From an uncultured Gammaproteobacteria bacterium (GTDB taxonomy: Bacteria > Pseudomonadota > Gammaproteobacteria > HyVt-429): a DNA stretch of 64,000 nt. The translations under genes were made by a program, and so were the position numbers. The DNA lies in NCBI GenBank assembly GCA_947259975.1, contig CAMYOD010000037.1, positions 73,522 to 137,521 on the forward strand. The letters run 5' to 3'. The notes under the pieces were generated by a model, which saw nothing but the letters and a program-made list of their open reading frames with translations, searched no databases and had not been told where the DNA came from. This document shows positions 1 to 10,562 of the stretch, piece by piece (position 1 is the stretch's first letter; every line of letters begins with the position of its first letter).

Positions 1-377
1 AAGACGAGACCCTGTCGCGCATGACCCTGGTCACCTCGGGCTCCGAATCCATCATCGAGCAGATCACAAAACAGCTCAACAAGCTGGTTGATGTAGTCAA
101 GTTGGTCGATCTGACGGAAGGTCCGCACATCGAGCGGGAGATGATAATGCTCAAAGTGCAGGCGGTTGGCGATGCGCGCGACGAGCTGAAACGATTGGTC
201 GATATCTTTCGCGGCCGAATTATCGATGTCACCGAGTCCAGTTACACCATCGAACTTACCGGGGCGGGCCGGAAGATCGATGCCTTTCTGCAGGCAATGC
301 CACGGAAAGATATCATCGAGGTCGTGCGCTCCGGCGTATCTGGCATCGGTCGTGGCGATAAAGGCTTACGTCTTTAA
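1..377 (+). CDS. ilvH: Acetolactate synthase small (regulatory) subunit, 5' end outside the window
   Basis: Regulatory subunit of acetohydroxyacid synthase, which makes acetolactate or acetohydroxybutyrate for valine, leucine and isoleucine synthesis and confers valine feedback control. The reading frame is open from base 3 and gives 124 residues, so about 40 N-terminal residues (most of the ACT domain) lie upstream. The visible part begins with the family-typical stretch around TLSRMTLVTSGS, followed by the conserved C-terminal domain containing KLVDVVKLVDLTEG. The ATG at base 21 is internal to the protein and is not the start. ilvC follows 93 bp downstream on the same strand, so the genes probably form an ilv operon, with ilvB expected just upstream. 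Confidence 0.95.
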   Translation, partial: DETLSRMTLVTSGSESIIEQITKQLNKLVDVVKLVDLTEGPHIEREMIMLKVQAVGDARDELKRLVDIFRGRIIDVTESSYTIELTGAGRKIDAFLQAMPRKDIIEVVRSGVSGIGRGDKGLRL

Positions 378-425
378 CACTTAACCCGATCTGCGCGAGG
401 CGCGTAGTGGCCGGCAGGCCGGTGA

Positions 426-1487
<1,062 letters not shown>

Positions 1488-1538
1488 TTTCTTTGCCCGG
1501 CGTAGCCGTCGACGTCGTGTTGACGCCAAAAGTCTAGT

Positions 1539-2216
1539 GTGTCCCTCGTGAGCGCGACCCAACATACCCCCATCCTGGCGCGCGAGGGTTGGCCCCATAT
1601 CGCCATCGTCGTCGCGCTGGCGCTGCTCGTGCATTTCGGCGTCGGCGGGCTCTGGGCGACGCCCGCCTGGCTGCTGGTGCTCTTCGTGGTGCAGTTTTTT
1701 CGCGACCCCGCACGCGAGATTCCGCAGCAGCCGGGGGCGGTGGTCAGTCCGGCCGACGGCAAGGTCATCTTCGTCGGTGCGGCCGACGATCCCTACCTCA
1801 ACCGGCCGGCGACGAAAATCAGCATCTTTATGAATGTCTTTAATGTGCACTCCAATCGCGCGCCGGTGGCCGCCGAGATGAAGGAGCGTTGGTATCATCG
1901 CGGACGCTTTTTCAATGCTGCGCTCGATAAGGCGTCGGCCGAGAATGAGCGCAATGCCTTGTGGTTGCGCACCGCGGCGGGGGATGACGTGGTCTGCGTC
2001 CAGGTGGCCGGCCTTGTGGCGCGCCGGATACTATGTTATCCGAAAGTGGGTGAGCATCTGGAACGAGGTGAACGTTATGGTTTTATTCGCTTTGGCTCGC
2101 GATTGGATGTCTATCTGCCGCCGGATGCGCAACTCAACGTCGGTCTGGGTGATAAGCCCAAGGCGGGCCGCGACATCATCGCGTACTTGCCCGTGCCAGC
2201 CGACGTGCAATCTTAG
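1539..2216 (+). CDS. psd: Phosphatidylserine decarboxylase proenzyme (short type)
   Basis: Converts phosphatidylserine to phosphatidylethanolamine in the inner membrane. The 225-residue protein has hydrophobic segments at about 20-52, then the PSD core with SPADGKV and NVHSNR. A Gly186-Ser187 pair in [11 protein letters not shown] is the expected self-cleavage site that creates the pyruvoyl cofactor. The protein belongs to the short (archaeal-type) Psd group rather than the roughly 320-residue E. coli type. The start appears to be GTG at 1539, with a second GTG at 1548 also possible. It lies 51 bp after ilvC and 26 bp before pssA, which makes its substrate. Confidence 0.93.
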   Translation: MSLVSATQHTPILAREGWPHIAIVVALALLVHFGVGGLWATPAWLLVLFVVQFFRDPAREIPQQPGAVVSPADGKVIFVGAADDPYLNRPATKISIFMNVFNVHSNRAPVAAEMKERWYHRGRFFNAALDKASAENERNALWLRTAAGDDVVCVQVAGLVARRILCYPKVGEHLERGERYGFIRFGSRLDVYLPPDAQLNVGLGDKPKAGRDIIAYLPVPADVQS

Positions 2217-2242
2217 CGCTTCAGGCGCCGACTGTTTGAGCG

Positions 2243-3010
2243 ATGATCAACATGCTTGAAGAAAAGCGCAACCGCAAAGGTATTTACATCCTGCCGAATC
2301 TGTTCACCACGGCAGGGTTGTTCGTTGGTTTTTATGCCATCGTCCAGGCCACACAGGGTCATTATGAGGCGGCTGCGATCGCAATTTTTGTGGCGATGCT
2401 AATGGACGGTGTCGACGGGCGGATCGCGCGTCTGACGAATACCACAAGCGATTTTGGCTCAGCCTACGACAGCCTCGTCGACATGGTCGCATTTGGCGTC
2501 ACCCCGGCGCTCGTGGTGTACGAATGGGCGCTCGCCGGCCAGGGCAAGATCGGTTGGCTCGCCGCCTTCATCTATGTCGCTGCCACGGCCCTGCGGCTGG
2601 CTCGTTTCAGTACGCAGAAGGTTTCCGATACCCATTATTTCCAGGGCTTGCCGAGCCCGTCTGCCGCGGCGCTTATCGGCGGCATGGTCTGGGTAGGCCA
2701 CAGCTACGAACTTTCCGGGACCGCGTTTGAGGGCGGAGCCGCCGCATTTACCATACTGGTCTCGCTGGCCATGGTCAGCCATCTCAAATATCGCAGCTTC
2801 AAGGATTTTGACCTCAAGGGAAAGGTGCCCTTTGTGGCGGCGCTGTTGATGGTGTTCATTTTCGTCCTGGTGGCACTGGACCCGCCGCGCGTGTTGTTCG
2901 TGGGCTTTGTTGCTTACCTTCTTTCGGGTCCCGTCTTGTATCTTCTGCGCTGGCGGCGGCGCGGCGGTGACGATGCTCAGGCGCCGCGTACCGGCACCGA
3001 CGACACTTGA
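2243..3010 (+). CDS. pssA: CDP-diacylglycerol--serine O-phosphatidyltransferase
   Basis: Integral membrane enzyme that makes phosphatidylserine from CDP-diacylglycerol and serine, feeding the psd product encoded just upstream. The 255-residue protein contains the CDP-alcohol phosphatidyltransferase signature as MDGVDGRIARLTN followed by DFGSAYDSLVDMVAFG, with the paired aspartates in place. Several hydrophobic helices follow, and the C-terminal tail is basic. The gene begins at ATG 2243, two codons before a second in-frame ATG at 2252. Its stop overlaps a good sigma-70-like -35 box for the leader upstream of leuA. Confidence 0.94.
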   Translation: MINMLEEKRNRKGIYILPNLFTTAGLFVGFYAIVQATQGHYEAAAIAIFVAMLMDGVDGRIARLTNTTSDFGSAYDSLVDMVAFGVTPALVVYEWALAGQGKIGWLAAFIYVAATALRLARFSTQKVSDTHYFQGLPSPSAAALIGGMVWVGHSYELSGTAFEGGAAAFTILVSLAMVSHLKYRSFKDFDLKGKVPFVAALLMVFIFVLVALDPPRVLFVGFVAYLLSGPVLYLLRWRRRGGDDAQAPRTGTDDT

Positions 3011-3035
3011 ATTTGTGCGCGATCCTGCGTATATA
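3007..3035 (+). promoter_or_regulatory. Predicted sigma-70 promoter for the leuA leader
   Basis: TTGAAT at 3007-3012 and TATATA at 3030-3035 are separated by exactly 17 bp. The -35 box overlaps the pssA stop codon. A start of transcription about 7 bp after the -10 box would fall near 3042, only a few bases before the leader ORF ATG at 3044, which suggests a nearly leaderless leader transcript. This is seen by eye only; no start-site data are available. Confidence 0.5.
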
Positions 3036-3043
3036 CTACTGAT

Positions 3044-3172
3044 ATGGTGATGCACTTCACATCCGACAGTTTGAAACCGTCTGACGGCGTATTCCGCGAC
3101 ACTTCCGCGGTGCCCGTTCTCGCCCTGCGCCTGCTTGACAGTGGGCTGCTGCGCCGTCTGGCGCACGCATAG
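3044..3172 (+). CDS. Candidate leucine leader peptide (42 aa) upstream of leuA
   Basis: A 43-codon ORF lies between a promoter-like sequence and leuA. Its second half is strikingly leucine-rich: seven Leu in the 14 residues from LALRLLDS to the last Leu (codons CTC, CTG, CTG, CTT, CTG, CTG, CTG), just before the stop. That is the pattern expected of a translational attenuator sensing charged tRNA-Leu. A 6-bp perfect hairpin at 3150-3165 covers the last Leu codons. A 7-bp hairpin at 3205-3221 and a 12-bp palindrome at 3245-3256 follow before leuA. I see no hairpin with an adjacent U-run, so the read-out may not be classical termination. No homology search was possible. Confidence 0.5.
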   Translation: MVMHFTSDSLKPSDGVFRDTSAVPVLALRLLDSGLLRRLAHA

Positions 3173-3274
3173 ATTACCCAACACTTTTAATTTTCTGTTC
3201 TAATGGCCCGTAATACGGGCCCAAAGCCATGCGAGAACGAGCGGGCAGCCGGCTGCTGTTCGCGGAGACGAACC

Positions 3275-4822
3275 ATGAGTGAACATTTAATAATTTTCGA
3301 TACCACCTTGCGGGATGGTGAACAAAGCCCGGGTGCGTCGATGACCCGGGATGAGAAGGTGCGCATCGCCAAGCAATTGGAACGCATGCGGGTCGACATC
3401 ATCGAGGCCGGGTTTCCGATCGCGAGCCCGGGCGACTTTGAAGCAGTGCAGGCGGTGGCCACCGAGGTTGTCGATAGCACCGTATGCGGGCTCGCACGGG
3501 CGGCCGAGAAGGATATTGATCGTGCCGCCGAGGCGCTCAAGCCGGCCAAATCGGCCCGTATCCATACCTTCATCGCGACCTCGCCGATACATATGCAGGA
3601 AAAGCTGCGTATGAGCCCCGAGCAGGTCCTGGAACGGGCAGTCTGGGCGGTCAAGCGGGCGCGCCAATATACCGATGACGTCGAGTTTTCCCCCGAGGAT
3701 GCCGGTCGCTCGGACGTGGACTTTCTGTGCCGGGTACTTGAGGCGGTGATCGATGCCGGTGCCGGTACCGTGAATATTCCGGATACCGTCGGATATAACC
3801 TGCCGAGTCGATTCGGTCGCTTGATTGGCGAATTGATCGAACGCGTGCCGAATGCCGACAAGGCGGTCTTCTCGGTGCATTGCCATAATGATCTTGGCCT
3901 GGCGGTCGCAAATTCGCTGGCGGCGGTACAGCATGGTGCGCGCCAGGTCGAGTGCACGATCAACGGCTTGGGAGAGCGCGCCGGCAATGCCTCACTGGAA
4001 GAGGTGGTAATGGCGGTGCGCACACGTCAGGATGTCTTTTCCTGCGATACGCGGATTGACACGACCCAGATCGTACCGGCGAGCCGTATCGTGTCCAATA
4101 TCACCGGTTTCCCGGTGCAGCCCAACAAGGCTATCGTGGGGGTCAATGCTTTTGCCCATGAGTCCGGTATTCACCAGGATGGGGTCATCAAGAAGCGCGA
4201 AACCTATGAGATCATGCGCGCCGAAGATGTGGGTTGGTCGGCGAATCGAATGGTGCTGGGCAAGCACTCGGGTCGCAACGCCTTCAAGACACGGCTGGCG
4301 CAGCTGGGTATCGATTTTCGTTCGGAAGAGGAGCTCAACTCGGCATTTTCCCGTTTCAAGGATCTGGCCGACAAGAAGCACGAAATCTTCGATGAAGATC
4401 TCCAGGCCCTGGTTACCGAAGAAGGATTGGCACAGGAAAATGACTATGTGCGCCTCGTCAGCCTGAAGGTGTGCTCGCAGACCGGTGAGACACCCACTGC
4501 CGATCTGACAGTGTCTGTCGATGATGCCGAGCGCCGCGCGAGCGCAGATGGCGGCGGCCCGGTCGACGCGGCGTTCAAGGCGATCGAGAAGGTCGTGGAG
4601 AGCGGCGGCGAACTGCTGCTGTATTCGGTCAGCAACATCACCACCGGGACCGACTCACAGGGCGAGGTCACAGTCCGCTTGCAACGCGGTGGACGCATCG
4701 TCAATGGCCACGGCGCGGATACGGATATCGTCGTGGCCTCGGCGAAGGCCTATGTGAACGCCCTCAATAAGCTGTTGGTGCCCCATGAGCGCGCCCACCC
4801 GCAGACCAGCCAGCCGATTTGA
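3275..4822 (+). CDS. leuA: 2-isopropylmalate synthase
   Basis: First committed enzyme of leucine synthesis, condensing acetyl-CoA with 2-ketoisovalerate. The 515-residue protein has the TIM-barrel catalytic domain with [11 protein letters not shown] at the N-terminus and the metal-binding [13 protein letters not shown] motif. [17 protein letters not shown] and the HESGIHQDG segment follow. A C-terminal allosteric (LeuA dimer) domain of about 120 residues is present. The start is the ATG at 3275; the in-frame codons upstream from 3203 read across the leader region. The Leu-rich leader ORF and several hairpins in the 264-bp upstream gap suggest control by leucine supply. Confidence 0.96.
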   Translation: MSEHLIIFDTTLRDGEQSPGASMTRDEKVRIAKQLERMRVDIIEAGFPIASPGDFEAVQAVATEVVDSTVCGLARAAEKDIDRAAEALKPAKSARIHTFIATSPIHMQEKLRMSPEQVLERAVWAVKRARQYTDDVEFSPEDAGRSDVDFLCRVLEAVIDAGAGTVNIPDTVGYNLPSRFGRLIGELIERVPNADKAVFSVHCHNDLGLAVANSLAAVQHGARQVECTINGLGERAGNASLEEVVMAVRTRQDVFSCDTRIDTTQIVPASRIVSNITGFPVQPNKAIVGVNAFAHESGIHQDGVIKKRETYEIMRAEDVGWSANRMVLGKHSGRNAFKTRLAQLGIDFRSEEELNSAFSRFKDLADKKHEIFDEDLQALVTEEGLAQENDYVRLVSLKVCSQTGETPTADLTVSVDDAERRASADGGGPVDAAFKAIEKVVESGGELLLYSVSNITTGTDSQGEVTVRLQRGGRIVNGHGADTDIVVASAKAYVNALNKLLVPHERAHPQTSQPI

Positions 4823-4881
4823 GCTGCCCGCCGGGGGCGGCAGATCGGCTGGATATAGCGGTCGCCGCCGGGTATCCTAAA

Positions 4882-5580
4882 ATGATGGAGCGTGCGCAGA
4901 CACGACGCCGACAGTGTCTCCAGGAGATGGGTATCGAGGTATGGGTGCCCAACGAGGCGCGATTGCCAGCCGGCAACGCCGCGTCCCCTGAGCCGCTGCC
5001 CGCGGGCCCGTCAGATCCCGCCACGCTGGATTGGGATGCCCTCGCTGCGACCGTGACCGGCTGCCGCGACTGCGCGTTGCACGCGACGCGGACCCAGACC
5101 GTATTCGGTACTGGTAACCGGCAGGCCCGCTGGCTGTTTGTGGGTGAGGCACCCGGTGCCGAAGAGGATCGCCAGGGTGAGCCGTTCGTGGGGCGTGCGG
5201 GCCAGCTGCTGAACGCGATGCTTTTCGCCATCGGCCTCAAACGGGAGGACGTTTTCATCGCCAATGTTCTCAAATGTCGACCACCGAAGAATCGCGACCC
5301 GATGGGCGAGGAGGTCCGGCGGTGTGAGCCCTATTTGCACCGCCAGGTGGAATTGATTCGACCGCAGATTATTGTCGCATTGGGCCGCTTTGCGGCGCAG
5401 TCCCTGCTCAAGACCGAAACCGCGATCGGCAAACTGCGCGGGCGTCGTCATAGTTATGCCGACACCGGCATCCCTCTGGTGGTGATGTACCATCCTGCCT
5501 ATTTGCTGCGCAATCCCAGCGACAAACGCAAGGCCTGGCAGGACCTTCAGTTCGCGTGCACCCTGTTGGAGGCGATATGA
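4882..5580 (+). CDS. Uracil-DNA glycosylase, family 4 (Fe-S type)
   Basis: Base-excision repair enzyme predicted to remove uracil from DNA. From ATG 4882 (or 4885) the protein is about 232 residues. A variable N-terminal extension is followed by the family-4 core: [13 protein letters not shown] with the catalytic region, [23 protein letters not shown] and HPAYLLR. The cysteines of CRDC together with those in LKCRPP and RRCEPYL fit the 4Fe-4S cluster of this family. N-terminal extensions of this kind are sometimes annotated as DNA polymerase-related. The gene overlaps rimI by 4 bp (ATGA), so the two are probably translationally coupled. Confidence 0.9.
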   Translation: MMERAQTRRRQCLQEMGIEVWVPNEARLPAGNAASPEPLPAGPSDPATLDWDALAATVTGCRDCALHATRTQTVFGTGNRQARWLFVGEAPGAEEDRQGEPFVGRAGQLLNAMLFAIGLKREDVFIANVLKCRPPKNRDPMGEEVRRCEPYLHRQVELIRPQIIVALGRFAAQSLLKTETAIGKLRGRRHSYADTGIPLVVMYHPAYLLRNPSDKRKAWQDLQFACTLLEAI

Positions 5581-6041
5581 GCGCGGTATTGTCCGAGCCG
5601 CCGCCGCAGATCCGTCTCATGACTGAGGATGATCTGGCCGGAGTGTTTGCCATCGAACGCCTGGTTTATTCGTTCCCCTGGTCCGAGGGCATCTTTCGTG
5701 ATTGTTTGCGGGTCGGCTATACCTGCCTGACGATGGAATTCGCCGACGAAGTGGTGGGTTACGGCATCATGTCCATCGGCGCCGGCGAATGTCATTTGCT
5801 TAACGTCAGCGTCGACCCGGAATTCCAACAGCAGGGCCTGGGCACCCGCATCGTCGAGCGCATGCTTGAACTCGCCCAGCGCCATCGGGCGCGCATGGCA
5901 TTCCTGGAGGTGCGGGAATCAAACCAAACCGCCTATCGTTTGTACCTCAGACTCGGATTCAACGAAATCGGGCAACGCAAGGATTATTATCCGACCGCGG
6001 ACGGGCGCGAGAATGCGCTGCTGCTGGCGCGCGTGCTCTAA
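5577..6041 (+). CDS. rimI: Ribosomal protein S18 alanine N-acetyltransferase
   Basis: GNAT-family acetyltransferase of 154 residues, predicted to acetylate the N-terminal alanine of ribosomal protein S18. The acetyl-CoA-binding region is visible as LNVSVDPEFQQQGLGTRIVERML, followed by FLEVRESNQTAYRLYLRLGF and a C-terminal YY motif, all typical of RimI. The start at 5577 lies inside the glycosylase stop (ATGA). Three in-frame residue blocks further upstream start inside the glycosylase gene and are less likely. In many relatives rimI sits beside tsaB, but here tsaB is 27 kb away. Confidence 0.92.
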   Translation: MSAVLSEPPPQIRLMTEDDLAGVFAIERLVYSFPWSEGIFRDCLRVGYTCLTMEFADEVVGYGIMSIGAGECHLLNVSVDPEFQQQGLGTRIVERMLELAQRHRARMAFLEVRESNQTAYRLYLRLGFNEIGQRKDYYPTADGRENALLLARVL

Positions 6042-6063
6042 TTAAAACGAATCAGGCCGCGGC

Positions 6064-7515
6064 TCAGCGCGGATAAACAAGAATACGCTGACCCAATCGC
6101 AGGGTGCCGCGCGGATGGATCCCGTTCCAGCGACTCAGCTGGTGCACATACACACCATACTTACGTGCGATCGCCCACAGCGTATCGCCTTTGCGCACAC
6201 GATGTACTACGCGTTTGTTGGAACTCGCGGTCGCCCGGCGCGGGGCCTTGGCTTTCGGTTGCGGGCTCAAACCGGCGTATTTGCGGGTTGACAGCGGGAT
6301 GAGAAGATCCTGCCCGGCACGAATCATACTGCCACGAATCCGATTACTCGATTGAATCGACCGCACCGATACCCCGTAGCGGCGACCTATCTGACCGAGA
6401 TTGTCACCCTTCTTGACGACGTAGCGTGTCCACTGCATCCGTTTCTGCGGCGGCAGTTTTTCCAGCCCGGCGACAAGTTTGGTTTCTTTGCCCACCGGCA
6501 CGAGCAAGGTGTGTGGTCCGTTCGGGGCTGTAGCCCAGCGCCGAAAGGCCGGATTGAGGGCATACAGTTCATCGACCTTCATCCCGCTCAATTGTGCCGC
6601 TACGCCGAGATCGATTTGGCTGCCGACATCAACTTGGACAAAGGCCGGGCGATTGGGGACCGGGGTGAGCTTCAAGCCATACTTGGCGGGGTTCTTTACG
6701 ATGTTTGCCACCGCCATCAGTTTGGGCACGTAATGCCGGGTCTCGCGGCGCAGGCGCAGGGATTCGTAATTTGTCGCGCGGCCGCGGCGTTTGTTGTAGG
6801 CCCTGGTGCGCTTGATCTTGTTCTCACCGGCGTTGTAGGCGGCGAGCGCCAGATGCCAGTCACCATCGAATTCGTCGTGCAGAAACTCCAGATAGTTGAG
6901 GGCCGCGTCGGTTGCATCGACCACATTGCGGCGTCCGTCATACCACCAATTCTGTTTCAGCCCGTAGCGGCGACCGGTGGACGGAATAAACTGCCACAGT
7001 CCCGAGGCACGTGCACGGGAATAGGCCTGCGGTTTGCATGCGCTTTCGATCGTCGGCAGGAGTGCGACTTCCATCGGCATACCGCGTTTATCCACTTGCT
7101 CGACAAAATGAAACAGATAGCGCCCGCAACGCGCGGTCATGTTGAGAACGTAGTCGGGCCGATTGGCATACCATTTTTCGTAGTAGCGAACCTGAGACCC
7201 GCTGGGTGGATCGAGGACCAATCCATCACGAACCCTCTCCCAAAGATCGGTTGGCACCGGCTTGGGTGCACGTCTGACAGTGGCGGGTTCGGCGCGGCGC
7301 TCGCTAACCTGCACGGCGTGAGTGTCGCGCGGGCGGGCGTTCGGCTGCTCGTTGGGCAGGGTTGCCGGTGTCGCCGCCGGCGCTGGTGACGTGCGCTCGG
7401 TATCGCCCAGTCGCGGGAGGCCGGTGCAGGCGGTCAACAGCAGGATGATGAGTGCATAGACAGCGGCTAGCGCGATGCGGCGCCGGGCTGGCTTATAGTT
7501 TCTTGTCCAGTCCAT
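6064..7515 (-). CDS. mltD: Membrane-bound lytic murein transglycosylase D with LysM repeats
   Basis: Peptidoglycan-cleaving lipoprotein. The 483-residue product starts with a basic region and a hydrophobic segment ending in the lipobox LLTAC, so it is likely anchored in the outer membrane. A proline-rich linker follows, then the SLT domain (about 115-260) with the catalytic Glu in LPTIESACKP and the conserved ASGLWQFIPSTGRRYGL and ALAAYNAGENKI segments. The C-terminus carries two clear LysM domains (about 365-410 and 437-482) and a weaker LysM-like stretch near 295-340. It lies beside gloB, as in E. coli, on the same strand. Confidence 0.93.
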   Translation of the reverse strand: MDWTRNYKPARRRIALAAVYALIILLLTACTGLPRLGDTERTSPAPAATPATLPNEQPNARPRDTHAVQVSERRAEPATVRRAPKPVPTDLWERVRDGLVLDPPSGSQVRYYEKWYANRPDYVLNMTARCGRYLFHFVEQVDKRGMPMEVALLPTIESACKPQAYSRARASGLWQFIPSTGRRYGLKQNWWYDGRRNVVDATDAALNYLEFLHDEFDGDWHLALAAYNAGENKIKRTRAYNKRRGRATNYESLRLRRETRHYVPKLMAVANIVKNPAKYGLKLTPVPNRPAFVQVDVGSQIDLGVAAQLSGMKVDELYALNPAFRRWATAPNGPHTLLVPVGKETKLVAGLEKLPPQKRMQWTRYVVKKGDNLGQIGRRYGVSVRSIQSSNRIRGSMIRAGQDLLIPLSTRKYAGLSPQPKAKAPRRATASSNKRVVHRVRKGDTLWAIARKYGVYVHQLSRWNGIHPRGTLRLGQRILVYPR

Positions 7516-7594
7516 GGGTCAAGGATGTTACGGGCTGGCCCAGGGCGAGTCAACGTCGTGTAACACCCGTTGCCGGCGCGAAAATATCCGTGGA

Positions 7595-8371
7595 TCAGCC
7601 GCGGAAGTTGTCCTTCCAGCGCCGCAGGGCGGCAAAGACGTCGAGTTCCGTATCCAGGGCAGCACCGACGTGCCGTTCCGCATTGGCGCGAACCTGTGCC
7701 GAATCTGCGCGCAGAAACGGGTTGGTGGCTTTTTCCGCGCCGATGGTCGAGGGCAATGACGGTCGCCCATTGCGGAGTTGCCCGGTGACTTCGTCGTATC
7801 GTTTCAGCAACGCGGTGTTGTCTGGTTCGACGTTGCGCGCGAAGCGAATATTGGCAAGCGTATACTCGTGACCGCAGTAGACGTGTGTCGCGTCGGGCAA
7901 ATCCGCCAGTTTCATGAGTGAGTCATGCATCTGCGCCGCCGTGCCCTCAAACAAGCGCCCGCAGCCGACACTGAACAGGGTGTCGCCACAAAAAAGCATG
8001 CCAGCGCCATAGAACGCAATGTGCCCCAGTGTATGGCCGGGTAACTCGAGTACCGTAAATGCCAGACCGAGTTCGTCCAGTGCAATCTCGTCGCCCTCGC
8101 GCAGCGCGTGTGTCACACCGGCGATGTTTTCGTTGGCCGGGCCGTAGATCGGAATCGCGTAGCGCGCGGCAAGTGCCTGGTTGCCGTTGGTATGATCCCA
8201 GTGGTGGTGGGTGCAGAGTATAGCGATGGGTACAAGCGCGAGCCGATCCAGCGCGTTGCACACCGCGTCGGCGTCGCCGGGATCGACAATCGCGACCTGG
8301 TTTGGGCTGTGGCCGCGGATGAGCCAGATATAATTGTCTTCGAATGCACGTACGTGTAAAACTGATTCCAT
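7595..8371 (-). CDS. gloB: Hydroxyacylglutathione hydrolase (glyoxalase II)
   Basis: Hydrolyses S-lactoylglutathione in methylglyoxal detoxification. The 258-residue protein has the metallo-beta-lactamase fold with the dinuclear metal motif HHHWDH, the downstream GHTLGH and CGDTLFSVGCGR, and a C-terminal glyoxalase II domain with HEYTLANIRFA. The start at 8371 gives MESVLHVRAFEDNYIWLI, the normal family N-terminus. It is divergent from the methyltransferase gene, with 36 bp between the two starts, so both promoters must overlap. mltD follows on the same strand. Confidence 0.95.
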   Translation of the reverse strand: MESVLHVRAFEDNYIWLIRGHSPNQVAIVDPGDADAVCNALDRLALVPIAILCTHHHWDHTNGNQALAARYAIPIYGPANENIAGVTHALREGDEIALDELGLAFTVLELPGHTLGHIAFYGAGMLFCGDTLFSVGCGRLFEGTAAQMHDSLMKLADLPDATHVYCGHEYTLANIRFARNVEPDNTALLKRYDEVTGQLRNGRPSLPSTIGAEKATNPFLRADSAQVRANAERHVGAALDTELDVFAALRRWKDNFRG

Positions 8372-8407
8372 AATTCGAAAGTTACTGTCGATACATCGAG
8401 CCCGTCA

Positions 8408-9175
8408 ATGCATATTTGTGGAGCCCCCGCGGACGTGCGTCCTGCGCTGCACAGCTGGTTTAGCAGTCCTCTGGGTCGTTCTATCCATGCGCTCGAACTT
8501 AATCGCCTGCGCGATATACTGCCGCGGCTCTACGGGCCGGTTGCGGTCCAGATTGGGCGTCCGGGTGGGGCCGATCTGCTGGATGCCAGTCTCGCCACGA
8601 CCCGCGTGGTGCTGGATCACCCGCCGACGGATGTCGGGTCAGGTTCACAGGTCTGGGGTGAGGCGGAAGCCCTGCCGTTGGATAGCAAATCGGTACATAC
8701 GGTGGTGCTCGCGCATATGCTCGAGTTTTCACACGATCCCCATCAGGTTTTGCGTGAAGTGGGTCGTGTCCTGCAGCCGGAAGGGCATGTGGTGGTGGTG
8801 GGCTTTAATCCCTTCAGTCTTTTCGGTCTGCGCCGGCGCCTCGGGCCGCGTCGCGGCTGTATACCCTGGTGCGGTCACTTTCTCAGCGTGACCCGGGTGC
8901 GGGACTGGCTGGCGTTGCTCGATTTCGAATTCAGCGGCGGTAACATGGTCTACTATCGGCCGCCGGTGCAGCGCGCGGTGCTGCGCGATCGGCTCTACTT
9001 TCTCGAACGGGCGGGTGACCGCTGGTGGCCATTTATGGCGGGTGTCTATATTCTTGTGGCACGCAAACGCGAAGTCGGTATGACACCGATACAGCCGCAA
9101 TGGCGCCAACGCAAGAAAGTCACCTCCGGTTTGGCGGAACCAGCGACGAAGGGGATGAAGCGTGGCGCGAGTTGA
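8408..9175 (+). CDS. SAM-dependent methyltransferase (YafS-like)
   Basis: Class I methyltransferase-like protein of 255 residues. The segment [55 protein letters not shown] matches the typical post-I, II and III methyltransferase motifs (coordinates about 8650-8815). The glycine-rich motif I is degenerate. Position between gloB and rnhA matches E. coli yafS, whose substrate is not known to me. It overlaps the start of rnhA by 14 bp, which suggests coupled translation. Function beyond methyl transfer is not assigned. Confidence 0.85.
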   Translation: MHICGAPADVRPALHSWFSSPLGRSIHALELNRLRDILPRLYGPVAVQIGRPGGADLLDASLATTRVVLDHPPTDVGSGSQVWGEAEALPLDSKSVHTVVLAHMLEFSHDPHQVLREVGRVLQPEGHVVVVGFNPFSLFGLRRRLGPRRGCIPWCGHFLSVTRVRDWLALLDFEFSGGNMVYYRPPVQRAVLRDRLYFLERAGDRWWPFMAGVYILVARKREVGMTPIQPQWRQRKKVTSGLAEPATKGMKRGAS

Positions 9176-9599
9176 GGTGCACACGGACGGCGCCTGCCGT
9201 GGCAATCCAGGCCCCGGCGGCTGGGGCGCGATTCTGCACAGCGGCAGCCATGAAAAGGAGATCTATGGTGCAGAGCCGGATACGACCAACAACCGCATGG
9301 AGTTGATGGCGGCGATCAAGGCACTGGAGACACTCAAGCGGCCCTGTGACGTCACCCTGGTGACCGATTCCCAGTACCTCAGGAAGGGTATCACCGAATG
9401 GATGACGCAATGGAAGCGCCGCGGCTGGAAGACCGCGGCGAAAAAGCCGGTGAAAAACCAGGATCTCTGGCAACGGCTGGATACGGCAACGGCGCGTCAT
9501 GATGTGCATTGGAAATGGGTCAAGGCCCATGCCGGCCATCCTGCCAACGAGCGCGCCGATGCGCTGGCGAACCTGGCCATCGACGAGATGCTCGCGTAA
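9162..9599 (+). CDS. rnhA: Ribonuclease HI
   Basis: Degrades the RNA strand of RNA:DNA hybrids. The 145-residue protein contains the catalytic carboxylates in [31 protein letters not shown] and the final NERADALAN, plus the basic handle region [12 protein letters not shown]. The start is a GTG at 9162, within the end of the methyltransferase gene. dnaQ follows 37 bp downstream, reproducing the rnhA-dnaQ pair of enteric bacteria, although here the two genes run in the same direction whereas in E. coli they are divergent. Confidence 0.95.
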   Translation: MARVEVHTDGACRGNPGPGGWGAILHSGSHEKEIYGAEPDTTNNRMELMAAIKALETLKRPCDVTLVTDSQYLRKGITEWMTQWKRRGWKTAAKKPVKNQDLWQRLDTATARHDVHWKWVKAHAGHPANERADALANLAIDEMLA

Positions 9600-9636
9600 C
9601 CATCGTCCTGTAAATCACGAGGCAAGAGCGAAGGCT

Positions 9637-10410
9637 ATGAGACAGATTGTGCTCGATACAGAGACAACCGGACTGGACCCCGCCCAGGGCCATCGAATCA
9701 TCGAGATCGGCTGCGTCGAACTCGTTAATCGTCGCATCACCGACAATCGCTTCCATCAGTATCTGCAACCCGATCGGGAGATCGATGAGGGCGCCCTCGA
9801 GGTCCACGGTATTACCCAGGAATTCCTCGCCGACAAGCCGCGTTTCGCGGACATCGCGCAGGACTTTCTGACTTACGTGCGCGACGCCGAACTGATTATT
9901 CATAACGCGCCCTTCGATGTGGGATTCATCAATCACGAGCTTGGATTACTCGACGCCGGCATGGGCGTGATAGACGATTACTGTTCGGTCATCGATACCC
10001 TGCGTTTGGCGCGGGAGATGCATCCGGGGCAAAGGAACAGCCTCGATGCGCTGTGCAAGCGATACGAGATCGACAATTCACAGCGTACGCTGCACGGCGC
10101 CTTGCTGGATGCCGAGATCCTGGCGGACGTTTACGTGCGCATGACGGGTGGCCAGGTGACACTACTTCTCGACGGCGTGCACGGTGCTGACGTCCGCACC
10201 CGTGAGACCGTGGAGCATGTGTTCGATGCGTCGCGGGCGCCGTTGCCGGTCGTTTATGCGGATGCGGACGAGCTCGCGGCACATAGCGCGTGGCTCGACG
10301 AGCTGGATCAGCATAGCGGCGGTAACTGCGTCTGGCGCACCCTGGAAGCGGCGGCGGGGGATGCTCCGGGGGCGAATGAAGTGGTGGATCAGGATCTGAG
10401 CACCAAATAA
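9637..10410 (+). CDS. dnaQ: DNA polymerase III epsilon subunit (proofreading exonuclease)
   Basis: 3'-5' exonuclease that proofreads for the replicative polymerase. The 257-residue protein has ExoI DTETTGLDP, ExoII HNAPFDVGFIN and ExoIII with LHGALLDAEILADVY, all catalytic acids and the His present. The C-terminal part after about residue 185 is less conserved and should bind the alpha subunit. The ATG at 9637 gives MRQIVLDTETTG, the expected N-terminus. A GC-rich hairpin (GCCGCCC/GGGCGGC, 10454-10482) follows the gene but has no T-run. Confidence 0.95.
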   Translation: MRQIVLDTETTGLDPAQGHRIIEIGCVELVNRRITDNRFHQYLQPDREIDEGALEVHGITQEFLADKPRFADIAQDFLTYVRDAELIIHNAPFDVGFINHELGLLDAGMGVIDDYCSVIDTLRLAREMHPGQRNSLDALCKRYEIDNSQRTLHGALLDAEILADVYVRMTGGQVTLLLDGVHGADVRTRETVEHVFDASRAPLPVVYADADELAAHSAWLDELDQHSGGNCVWRTLEAAAGDAPGANEVVDQDLSTK

Positions 10411-10562
10411 ACAACCGGCAAGCCGCCGAAGTTAAGGTAACTTATTATCAGCCGCCGCCCGCCGCGGACCCTGCTGGGCGGCGACCGAATAACGACTATA
10501 CTTTACTCTGGTGCATATGAGTGGCGCAGGCAGGGCCTGCGGGCTCGGCGAACGAATGCGAG

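Noticed and set aside
3205-3221. Terminator or attenuator hairpin before leuA
   Set aside because: The 7-bp stem is good but is not followed by a T-run on either strand, so it was kept only as part of the leader, not as a terminator.
6352-7389. 345-codon ORF antisense to mltD
   Set aside because: Shadow of mltD in a GC-rich gene; low-complexity translation with no family match.
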